From NCBI RefSeq assembly GCF_014649735.1, contig NZ_BMTP01000003.1, forward strand, positions 186,001 to 250,000: a stretch of DNA of 64,000 nt, given 5' to 3'. Within the stretch, counting starts at the first letter, position 1. Each line of letters starts with the position of its first letter. The translations under genes and the position numbers were made by a program. Shown here piece after piece: positions 34,916 to 42,568 of the stretch. Source of the stretch: Streptomyces lavendofoliae (GTDB lineage: Bacteria; Actinomycetota; Actinomycetes; Streptomycetales; Streptomycetaceae). The notes below the pieces were generated by a model. That model was not told the origin of the DNA. It did no database searches and saw only the letters and a list, made by a program, of their open reading frames with translations.

Positions 34916-37780
34916 TCACGTCGCCGCGCGGCGGGCCACGGCCCCGCGCGAGCGCGTGACCAGGGCGGCGAGGAGCGCGGCACCCAGCGGGACGGCGACC
35001 AGCAGGGCGGCCAGCGTCCCCCACGGAATGATGATCGGCACGTGCGGCATGTCCATCATGCCGCCGAGGTCCAACGCCTGTTCGTACCAGTTCATCTGCT
35101 GGCGCCGTTCGGTCAGCCGCAGCCCGATCGCCGGCAGGACGCCGGCCGCCGACCCGAGCAGCACGCCCATCACGGCGACCACCCCGCACTGGAAGCCGCT
35201 GAGCGTCCGCCGCACGCGCGGCGGAGCACCGACGGCCGCCAGCGTCTTCAGGTCGGCCTCCGCGTCGGCCTGGGCCAGACCGGTGGCGATACCGGCCGCG
35301 CCGATGGTGATCAGCCCGGCGAAGACGGTCAGCGACAGCAGCACGATGCTGGTCTCACTGACGAACCCCTCTTCCACGTGCAGCTCGGCCCCGGCGCCCG
35401 TCTTGGAGAGTTCGTCGTCGAGCTTCTGGCGCTGCTCCGTGCTCGGCATCCGGTCGGTCGAGAAGTACGCCCCGAACGGGACGGTCGTGATGCCCGCCGC
35501 CTTGGCGGTGGCAGGCGGCACGATGCCCGCCACGCCGTACGACTCGGTGCCCGGGGCGACCTGGTACGCGTCGAACGACGTGACCCTGCCCGGTGCCTCC
35601 TGGCCCTTGGCCACGGCCTCGTCGGCCTTGGCCGGATCGGTGATCAGCCTGATGCCCAGCTTGCCCCCGGCGTCGACCATCGGACGGGAGAACGACACGA
35701 CCTTGCCCTCGGCCAGTGCCTTCTCGGCCGCCGGGTCCTGGATCGCCAGCACCTTCAGCAGCCCGGCGTCGGCGACGACCAGGCCGCTCTCGGTGGACGG
35801 CATGCTCGGCGTCTCCGAGCAGCGCCAGTCCTGGGCCAGCTTGCGGCGCTCGGCCTTGGTGTACTTGTCGGCCGGATCCGAGCCGTCGGGCGTGTACACC
35901 CACAGCGGGCACCGGTTGGCCACCGGGATGACGACCTCGTGACGGCCGCAGCCCTTGTTGTCGTCGTACATCCCGCAGCTGGCCTTGCCGACCACGATCC
36001 GGTCCACATCGGCCCGCACGTCGACGGGCAGGTTCCTCTGCACCGCGTCGCGCACGGCGGGGACGTCCCGGCCACCGCCTTCCCCGACCATGACGGAGAC
36101 CGCGCCGTGCGGCAGCCGCGCCTCGTACGCCGCCCGCTGCTGGGCGTCGTCGCTCGCCTGGTACGTGGCCACGGCGACCGTGCCCGCGACGGCGGCCAGC
36201 ACCGCGGCGACCGCGGGAGCCGTACGCCCCCGGTTGCGCACGGCGTCCCGGAGCGCCAGGCGCGGCGAGAGCGGCAGCCAGCGGCCGGTGCGCCCGAACA
36301 GGCCCACCAGGGCGGGCGTCATCGCGACGACACCCAGCTCGGCGAGGGCGCTGCCGCCCGCCACGATGATGAACCGGTCCGAGTAGACCGACCCGTACAG
36401 GGCGATCACGGCGCCCAGCAGTACGGCGACCAGACCGACGACGGGCAGGACGCGGCTGCTGCGGCGTACCCCACGACGACCCGTGAGCGAGGCCAGCACC
36501 GTCTGGCGGGACGCGGTGACGGCCGGGACCACGGCGGCCAGGAGGCCGGTCAGCACGGCGAGCAGGCCGATGCCGATCAGTTCCAGCGGCCGGACGTCGA
36601 AGGCGCCGAAGCGCTTGCCCATGTAGTCCTCCAGCACCGGCTGGAGCGCGAAGGCCAGGAGCAGCCCGAGCACCGTGCCCACGACGGCCGCGGCGACACC
36701 GATGACCAGGCCACCGGCCAGGACGATCGCCCTGATGTGCCGGCGGTCGCCGCCGTTGGCACCGACCAGTCCCAGCTGGCGCCGCGAGCGGCGGGCGCCG
36801 ACGGCGAAGGCGGGGCCGGCGAGCAGGCAGATCTCCAGCATGGCGAGGCCGACGACGGTTCCGGCGGCGGCGAGCGCGGCGGCCTGGGCGGCCGCGCTGT
36901 CCTCGTAGGCGCCCCAGCCCTCCTGCTGGAACAGCGGTACGTCGGAGTCGGCCGGCGGGTCGAGGACGACCGCCCGCGAGATGACCATGACGCCCTTGGC
37001 GTTGGCCGCCTTCACCATGTTCCACGTGAAACCTTCGGCGTCCGCCGAGCGGGGCAGCGCCAGCAGGTGCGTGGTGCTCCGGCCCGCGCCGGGCATCCCG
37101 GCCGCCTCCAGGGCCTTGCCGAGCGGGTCCAGGAACGCGCCGGGCAGCGCGTTGAGCTGGTCGGCCTTGAGGTCGTCGGGCAGCTCGTAGGAGCCGACGA
37201 TCCGGTACTCGCGGTCGAGTCCCCGCGCGGCCACCGTCGAACCGATACCGAGCCCGCTGGACGCCAGGAAGTGCGTGGTCGCGGCGACCTCGTCGGCCTT
37301 CTCCGGGAACCGGCCGTCCTGGAGGGCCATGATGCCCCGGGCCATCGGGTCGGCGGCCTTGAGCTCGCGGATCTCCGTCTGGAGGATCCCGTGGGCGGTG
37401 CGGACCTTCCCCGCGCCGCTGGAGTCGGTCAGGGCCGTGGAGCCCGGGGGGAAGGACGCGGAGACGTCCGTCCGGCCCTTGGGCCACGGCTTGTTCTCGT
37501 AGTCGCCCACCGGCATGGAGTTCTCCTCCACCGGGTGCTGGAGGATCGGTACCCCGCCGTAGTCGGGGTCGACGATCCGGGCGTCGGCGGCCCCGAGCGA
37601 CCGGGTCAGCTGCTCCCCGGTGGACAGCTCCGATGTGCGCAGCGTCAGGTCGGCGGCGCTGACCCCGAGGATCGGCAGGGCGATCATCGCCAGGACGAGG
37701 AAGCTGCGGCCCTTGTAGCGCCAGGCGTCACGGCGGGCGATGCGCACCGCGGCGCGCCAGGAAGAGAACCAGTTGTTCAC
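34916..37780 (-). CDS. FtsX-type ABC transporter permease
   Basis: A 954-residue membrane protein with an N-terminal helix (about 25-45), a long extracytoplasmic domain, four helices of a first FtsX core (about 300-450), a central helix near 490-520, a second extracytoplasmic domain with Cys-containing loops (ASCGMYDDNKGCGRH) and a last set of helices at the C-terminus. This duplicated layout is that of MacB/LolCE-like exporters or mechanotransmission complexes. Its ATG overlaps the ATPase stop by 4 nt. Substrate unknown; the nearby PadR gene suggests induction by a compound. A one-mismatch parS lies inside the gene. Confidence 0.88.
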   Translation of the reverse strand: MNNWFSSWRAAVRIARRDAWRYKGRSFLVLAMIALPILGVSAADLTLRTSELSTGEQLTRSLGAADARIVDPDYGGVPILQHPVEENSMPVGDYENKPWPKGRTDVSASFPPGSTALTDSSGAGKVRTAHGILQTEIRELKAADPMARGIMALQDGRFPEKADEVAATTHFLASSGLGIGSTVAARGLDREYRIVGSYELPDDLKADQLNALPGAFLDPLGKALEAAGMPGAGRSTTHLLALPRSADAEGFTWNMVKAANAKGVMVISRAVVLDPPADSDVPLFQQEGWGAYEDSAAAQAAALAAAGTVVGLAMLEICLLAGPAFAVGARRSRRQLGLVGANGGDRRHIRAIVLAGGLVIGVAAAVVGTVLGLLLAFALQPVLEDYMGKRFGAFDVRPLELIGIGLLAVLTGLLAAVVPAVTASRQTVLASLTGRRGVRRSSRVLPVVGLVAVLLGAVIALYGSVYSDRFIIVAGGSALAELGVVAMTPALVGLFGRTGRWLPLSPRLALRDAVRNRGRTAPAVAAVLAAVAGTVAVATYQASDDAQQRAAYEARLPHGAVSVMVGEGGGRDVPAVRDAVQRNLPVDVRADVDRIVVGKASCGMYDDNKGCGRHEVVIPVANRCPLWVYTPDGSDPADKYTKAERRKLAQDWRCSETPSMPSTESGLVVADAGLLKVLAIQDPAAEKALAEGKVVSFSRPMVDAGGKLGIRLITDPAKADEAVAKGQEAPGRVTSFDAYQVAPGTESYGVAGIVPPATAKAAGITTVPFGAYFSTDRMPSTEQRQKLDDELSKTGAGAELHVEEGFVSETSIVLLSLTVFAGLITIGAAGIATGLAQADAEADLKTLAAVGAPPRVRRTLSGFQCGVVAVMGVLLGSAAGVLPAIGLRLTERRQQMNWYEQALDLGGMMDMPHVPIIIPWGTLAALLVAVPLGAALLAALVTRSRGAVARRAAT
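37020..37033. promoter_or_regulatory. parS-like site, one mismatch, inside the permease gene
   Basis: GTTCCACGTGAAAC differs from the parS consensus at one base (position 4). It is 5.0 kb from the consensus site at 32029. Chance occurrence cannot be excluded, but degenerate parS sites are known among the Streptomyces set. Confidence 0.5.
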
Positions 37781-38526
37781 CGCTCGGCCGTCCGGCCCGT
37801 GAGCAGGGAGTCGGCGTCGCTGCGGACGGTCTGGTCGACGACCGCGCCGTCCCGCAGGAAGACCACCCGGTCGGCCCAGGCGGCGAACCGGGGCTCATGG
37901 GTGACCAGGACGCCCGCGGCGCCGCCGTCGCAGCGGGCCCGCAGCAGGGCGAGCACCGACTCACCGGTCTCGGAGTCCAGGGCGCCGGTCGGCTCGTCGG
38001 CGAGGACGAGCCGCCGGTCGCCGACCAGCGCCCGGGCTATCGCGACGCGCTGCTGCTGGCCGCCGGACATCTCGTCGGGGAACCGGTCGGCCAGATGGCC
38101 GAGGCTCATCTCCTCCAGCGCGGTGATCGCCTCGCGGCGCGCCTTGCGGGCGGAGGTGCCGTCGAGTTCGCGCGGCAGGGCGATGTTCTCGGCGGCGGTG
38201 AGCGCCGGGATGAGGTTGTAGTCCTGGAAGACGTACCCGATGCTGCGGCGGCGCAGGGCGGCGAGCGTCTTGCGGTCGGCGGTGGTGATGTCCGTGTTCT
38301 CCACGATCACCCGCCCGGAGCTGGGGACGTCCAGGCCGCCGGCGATGGTGAGCAGCGTCGACTTCCCGGAGCCGGACGGGCCCATGACGGCGACGAGTTC
38401 ACCGGGGAAGACGTCGAGGTCGATTCCCCGCAGGGCGTGGACCTCGGTGGCGCCGGAACCGTGGACACGGGTCAGTTGCTGGAGTTGCAGCACGGGCTGC
38501 TGGGGCGAGCGTGATGACGATGACAT
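37777..38526 (-). CDS. ABC transporter ATP-binding protein (LolD/MacB type)
   Basis: A 249-residue ATPase with Walker A (GPSGSGKST), Q-loop (YVFQDYNLIPALT), signature (MSGGQQQRVAIAR), Walker B (LVLADEPTGALD) and switch His (VTHEP). It drives the FtsX-type permease encoded by the next, overlapping gene. GGGGGA lies about 9 bp before the ATG at 38526; an open frame continues upstream only through low-complexity sequence. Confidence 0.93.
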   Translation of the reverse strand: MSSSSRSPQQPVLQLQQLTRVHGSGATEVHALRGIDLDVFPGELVAVMGPSGSGKSTLLTIAGGLDVPSSGRVIVENTDITTADRKTLAALRRRSIGYVFQDYNLIPALTAAENIALPRELDGTSARKARREAITALEEMSLGHLADRFPDEMSGGQQQRVAIARALVGDRRLVLADEPTGALDSETGESVLALLRARCDGGAAGVLVTHEPRFAAWADRVVFLRDGAVVDQTVRSDADSLLTGRTAER

Positions 38527-38569
38527 GGAGAGGGTTCCCCCTTGGCGTACGAACGCGCGGCGGCGCGGC

Positions 38570-38660
38570 GTACGGAGCGGATGCGTACGGGATGTACGGC
38601 GTGCGGGATGCACGGGGTGTGCGGATGTACGGCGTGTGCGGATGTACGAGAGGTGCGGAA
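38570..38660 (+). repeat. Imperfect short repeats upstream of the ABC operon
   Basis: Variants of GCGGATGTACGGCGTG occur about four times between 38575 and 38650, each containing a GTAC core. They lie in the 250-bp interval between the PadR stop and the ATPase start (38527-38776), which otherwise holds only GC-rich sequence without a gene. They could be leader or regulatory repeats; no function is shown. Confidence 0.5.
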
Positions 38661-38776
38661 CCGACGGGAGGAGCGGCACGCCACGCGGGGTCCGGCCGGG
38701 TGGCCGCCCCGCCGTGGTGCCGCACGCGGCGGCGGTGAGGATGCCCGGGCGGGGCGGTCCCGCCGGGCGGTGCCGG

Positions 38777-39484
38777 TCAGCGCCGCCGGTGCGGCGGCGC
38801 CGGCCTCCGGGGGCCGGTCACGCCCCCGGGCGGGAGGCCCCCGGGACGGACGCCCCCCGGCAGTGACGCCGCCCCGCCCGGCTCGGGAACGCGCCGGGGC
38901 GCGGCCGGCGAGGCGACGACGGCACCGGGCTGCTGGGCGGTGGCGGACAGTCTGATCAGGCGGGCCTCGCAGTGGTCGAGCCACCGCGCCTCCGCCTCCG
39001 TCTGGAAGATCAGCTGTTCCAGGACGAGCAGCCACGCCACGTCGTCCCGCTCCCGCTCCGCCCCGCTCTCCAGGGCGGTGAGGGCCTGCGCCTTGAGCCG
39101 GGTGTAGTCCTGCATCGCCTTGACGGTGTGGCGGCGCTGCGACTGGATGACGTCCCGGATGTCCACCCCCGGCGCGCCGACCGCCATGGCCAGCTTGATG
39201 GCCAGCTCGTCACGGGCCGGGCTGGTGCGGTCGACCGGCCTCTCGAACCAGACCCTGAGTTCCGTCCGGCCCGCGTGAGTGATCGTGTAGAGCGCGTGCC
39301 CCGCCTCGTCCTCGCCGTCCTGTTCGACCAGGCCGTCACGCTCGAGGCGGCTGAGCGTCGTGTAGACCTGCCCAACGTTGAGGGGCCAGGTCGAGCCCGT
39401 GCGGGATTCGAACTCCGTACGGAGCTGCGAACCGTAACGCGGACCGCGTTCGAGAAGGGCGAGGAGCCCGTGCCTGATGGACAT
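38777..39484 (-). CDS. PadR-family transcriptional regulator
   Basis: A 235-residue regulator. The N-terminal PadR winged helix reads SIRHGLLALLERGPRYGSQL, TWPLNVGQVYTTLSRLERDGL and a beta-wing with YTITHAGRTEL. The C-terminal helical Vir-type domain gives dimerisation, and a Pro/Gly/Arg-rich tail of about 45 residues is unusual. The start codon lies inside a pair of ATAC-N3-GTAT sites, so autorepression is likely. Directly downstream on the same strand is the ABC exporter operon, the probable target, following the common PadR-exporter arrangement. Confidence 0.9.
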   Translation of the reverse strand: MSIRHGLLALLERGPRYGSQLRTEFESRTGSTWPLNVGQVYTTLSRLERDGLVEQDGEDEAGHALYTITHAGRTELRVWFERPVDRTSPARDELAIKLAMAVGAPGVDIRDVIQSQRRHTVKAMQDYTRLKAQALTALESGAERERDDVAWLLVLEQLIFQTEAEARWLDHCEARLIRLSATAQQPGAVVASPAAPRRVPEPGGAASLPGGVRPGGLPPGGVTGPRRPAPPHRRR

Positions 39485-39506
39485 ACTCAGTATGTATACC
39501 GGGTAT
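39483..39506. promoter_or_regulatory. Tandem PadR-type operators over the PadR start
   Basis: Two copies of ATAC-N3-GTAT (39483-39493 and 39496-39506), 13 bp apart from start to start, the first covering the ATG. PadR proteins typically bind such ATAC/GTAT dyads. Confidence 0.7.
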
Positions 39507-39569
39507 GCCGATGCCGACAAGGGACCTGAGAGGGAGGTGCGGGGTCCGTCCTGAGGAGGACGCCCCGGG

Positions 39570-40223
39570 TCAGCGGCGTCTGATGCGCAGCCCGAGGAAG
39601 CCGAGCCCGAGGCCCATCATGGCGAGCCCGATGCCCAGCGTCAGCACCGGAATCTGCCGGTCAGCGAGGGTGTCCGCGGTCTGGGCGGCCGGCTCGTAGG
39701 CGGCGGCGGGTGGCGAGTGCGGCGGGTCGGCCGGCGCGGAGGACTCCGTCTCGGGTACCGCTTCGGCCTCCGGTTCCTCCCCCATGGGCAGGTCCGGCGC
39801 TGTTGCCGTCCTGGTACGCGCGGGCTCGGCCGAACCGGACGCCGGACCCGGCGACACGTCGTCGTCGGAGGGGCTCATGGACGGCGAGGCCGGCCGTCCC
39901 GGACGCTGCCGGCCCTCCCCAACGGGCCGCCCGGCAAACGAGGGAGAGGCGGGGGCGTTCCGCGTCGGGCCGGCGACGGAACCGGGAGCGGTGCCGGCCA
40001 CGATGCCGTCGCCCGCCCCGGTGGCCGAAGGCGACACGGACGGGGCGGCGACGGGCGAGGGCGTGCCCGACGGCGCGTCACCCGGCAGGACGATCCCCAC
40101 GTCGGGCTCCACGGCGGGCTCGGTCTGCTCCGCGTACGCGGACGGCGCGCCCCATACCGGGGACGCGGCCAGCAGCAGAGCCGCGACCACCGTCGCACAC
40201 CGTGAGTCGAGTCTTGGAGCCAC
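39570..40223 (-). CDS. Exported protein with C-terminal membrane anchor
   Basis: A 217-residue protein I do not recognise. A signal peptide (LDSRCATVVAALLLAASPVW, likely cleavage after SAYA) precedes about 140 residues of Pro/Ser/Ala/Gly-rich, probably disordered sequence. One C-terminal helix (PVLTLGIGLAMMGLGLGFLG) and a basic LRIRRR tail complete it. This resembles the end of a sortase substrate, but no LPxTG or LAxTG motif is visible before the helix, so it is more likely a simple membrane-anchored surface protein. The GTG at 40223 has GGGAGGGGG upstream. A 28-bp tandem repeat lies in its upstream region. Confidence 0.7.
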   Translation of the reverse strand: MAPRLDSRCATVVAALLLAASPVWGAPSAYAEQTEPAVEPDVGIVLPGDAPSGTPSPVAAPSVSPSATGAGDGIVAGTAPGSVAGPTRNAPASPSFAGRPVGEGRQRPGRPASPSMSPSDDDVSPGPASGSAEPARTRTATAPDLPMGEEPEAEAVPETESSAPADPPHSPPAAAYEPAAQTADTLADRQIPVLTLGIGLAMMGLGLGFLGLRIRRR

Positions 40224-40378
40224 CGGGTGACCCCCTCCCGTGCCGAGCCGCCAGGAGCCGCCACGGGCCCCACAACGCACTCAGCGTCACATGGAGCAAG
40301 CACCCCGGCATCCCGGGCGACCCCACAGCCACCCACAGGAGTTACACCGCGGACCGAGCATCACGAGGCGAGCAACGC

Positions 40379-40530
40379 ACCGAGCACCGGACACGGAACA
40401 CCACGGACCGAGCACCGGACACGGAACACCACGGACCGAGCACCGGACACGGAACACCACGGACCGAGCACCGGACACGGAACACCAGGCACCGAGCACC
40501 GGACACGGAACACCACGCACCGAGCACCCC
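40379..40530 (+). repeat. 28-bp tandem repeat, about 5.4 copies
   Basis: Unit ACCGAGCACCGGACACGGAA plus CACCACGG. Copies start at 40379, 40407, 40435, 40463, 40491 and 40519 (partial); the first three are identical and later ones differ by one or two bases. No spacers, so not a CRISPR. It is between the kinase stop (40599) and the exported-protein start (40223). The period is not a multiple of 3, so it is not coding. Confidence 0.95.
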
Positions 40531-40598
40531 GCTCACCGTCCCGCCCCCGCTCACCGTGTCCCGCGCCGGACGTGCTCACCGGACGCGGGGCGGTGAGG

Positions 40599-42224
40599 TC
40601 ACTGGCCCGGGTCGCCCGTGGCCACCGTCAGCTCGAAGGTCTGGTTGCCGGGGACCACGGCGGTGCCCTCGGTCGGGAACTGCGAGATCACCTGGTCCTC
40701 GGCGAACTGGGGGTCGTCCGTCTCCTTGATCGTGTACTTCCAGCCGGCCGCCTGGATGCAGCTCTTCACCGAGATGACGTCCTTGTAGGTGAAGCTCGGC
40801 GCGCGGACCTTCGCCGGGTCGTCGGTGTCCTCCGGGGCGTCCGTGCACTTGGTGGTTTCCATCGTCCGGTGCCGCTCGGGGGGCTTGTGGCCCGCCTGCG
40901 GTTCCTCGGCGGACTGGCTGGCGCCGCCGCCCGCCTGCGTACCCGGGTCCTTCTCGTCTTCCCGCATGGACAGGGCCGCGATCAGGCCGCCGATCGCGAG
41001 CAGGGCGACCGCGATCGCGCCCACGATGACCGGCATGTTGCTCCGGCCGCCGCCGGACGGCACCGGGGAGCCGGACGCGGTGTGCGTGGTGTGCGCGGGA
41101 GACGCGTACGCCGGCGGGGCGGGCGTCTGGTACAGCGCCGCCGACTGCGGCTGGGGCTGCTGCGGGTAGCCGTACGACGGCGTGGGCGCCGGCGTCCCGT
41201 AGGGCTGGTACGGCGTCTGGACGCTCTGCGGACCGGGCGCCGGGGTGGTGTTGTCGACCGGCGGGAAGACCGCCGAGCCGACCCCCGAGCCGCTGTTCGC
41301 GTGCGGCGCGCCCTGCACGATGACCGGCGCGCCGGTCTGGCCCTGGCCCGCCGACAGCAGCCGCAGGCACTCGTCGCGCATGGCGGCGGCGCTCGGGAAG
41401 CGCTCGTTCGGGTTCTTCTTCAGCGCGCGCGCCACCAGCGCGTCCATCGCCGGGGTGATCGACCGGTTGATGGAGGACGGCGCGGCCGGCTCCTCCTGCA
41501 CATGGGCGTACGCGATGGCCAGCGGCGAGTCCGCGTCGAACGGGATGCGCCCGGTCAGCAGCTGGAACAGCATGATGCCGACCGAGTACAGGTCGGAACG
41601 CGCGTCCACCCCCCGCCCCAGCGCCTGCTCCGGCGACAGGTACTGCGGTGTGCCGACGACCATGCCGGTCTGCGTCATCGAGGTGACGCCCGACTGCATG
41701 GCGCGCGCGATGCCGAAGTCCATGACCTTGACCACGCCGCGCTTGGTCATCATCACGTTGCCCGGCTTGATGTCGCGGTGGACCAGGCCCATCTCGTGAC
41801 TGGTCTCCAGCGCCGCCAGCACGTCGGCGGTGACCTTGAGCGCCTTGTCGGCCGGCATCGCGCCATGGGCCTGGATGTCGGCCTGGAGCACCGACCCGAG
41901 GGGCTGGCCCTCCACGTACTCCATGACGATGTACGGCATCAGCGAGCCGCCGAGGTCGTCCTCGCCGGTGTCGAAGACCGACACGATGTTGGTGTGCTGC
42001 AGCTTGGCGACGGCCTGCGCCTCGCGGCGGAAGCGCTCGCGGAACGACTGCTCCCGCCCCAGCTCCGTGTGGAGCGTCTTGATGGCGACCTGCCGGTCCA
42101 GCGCACTGTCGTACGCCAGGTACACGGACGCCATGCCGCCTTCGCCGAGCAGGTCGCGAAGCTGGTACCGGCCACCCGCCACCGAGCCGCCCGCATAGCG
42201 GCCCTGTGCGCCGTCCTGGCTCAT
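40599..42224 (-). CDS. Ser/Thr protein kinase with one PASTA-like domain
   Basis: A 541-residue membrane kinase. The kinase domain has GEGGMASVYLA (27-37), Lys49, VHRDIKPGNV and DFG. The activation loop (MTQTGMVVGTPQYLSPE) is typical. A Pro/Gln/Tyr-rich juxtamembrane linker precedes one helix (MPVIVGAIAVALLAIGGLIAAL). The extracellular part is about 100 residues and ends in a single PASTA-like module (SCIQAAGWKYTIKETDDPQF, VISQFPTEGTAVVPGN) with two cysteines that could form a disulfide. GGGGAG precedes the ATG at 42224. It is divergent from a second kinase gene; targets are unknown. Confidence 0.9.
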   Translation of the reverse strand: MSQDGAQGRYAGGSVAGGRYQLRDLLGEGGMASVYLAYDSALDRQVAIKTLHTELGREQSFRERFRREAQAVAKLQHTNIVSVFDTGEDDLGGSLMPYIVMEYVEGQPLGSVLQADIQAHGAMPADKALKVTADVLAALETSHEMGLVHRDIKPGNVMMTKRGVVKVMDFGIARAMQSGVTSMTQTGMVVGTPQYLSPEQALGRGVDARSDLYSVGIMLFQLLTGRIPFDADSPLAIAYAHVQEEPAAPSSINRSITPAMDALVARALKKNPNERFPSAAAMRDECLRLLSAGQGQTGAPVIVQGAPHANSGSGVGSAVFPPVDNTTPAPGPQSVQTPYQPYGTPAPTPSYGYPQQPQPQSAALYQTPAPPAYASPAHTTHTASGSPVPSGGGRSNMPVIVGAIAVALLAIGGLIAALSMREDEKDPGTQAGGGASQSAEEPQAGHKPPERHRTMETTKCTDAPEDTDDPAKVRAPSFTYKDVISVKSCIQAAGWKYTIKETDDPQFAEDQVISQFPTEGTAVVPGNQTFELTVATGDPGQ

Positions 42225-42568
42225 GTCTTGCTCCCCCGTGCGCGCGCGTCCGTGGTGGCCGCGGTGAATCGCGGTGATCCGGTTTTTACGGGCCAAGTCT
42301 GCCCGAGGGCAGTGACACGTCAAGCCGGGTGCCCGTTCCGTGACCGTACGCACAGGAAGCGTCTCGGAAGTGTTACCGGACCCGTACCGGACCGCCATGG
42401 AACCAGCGGGAGATTTGCACAGGCGTACGGGGAACCGGTTGGATGGCCGGTCAATCTCGAACCGGGGCGGCGCGCGGAGGCTGTAGCGTGACGTGACGTA
42501 GTACCCCTTAAGACACGGCGGCACACCGCACGCGCAGAGCAAGCGGACAGAAACGACGGCGAGGACTG

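Noticed and set aside
33977..38221. A 1414-codon plus-strand open frame
   Set aside because: Runs antisense through the bpa, permease and ATPase genes, which have strong family motifs. Long antisense frames are normal at this G+C content.
40379..40530. Possible CRISPR array
   Set aside because: The 28-bp units are directly adjacent with no unique spacers, and no cas genes are near. It is a simple tandem repeat.
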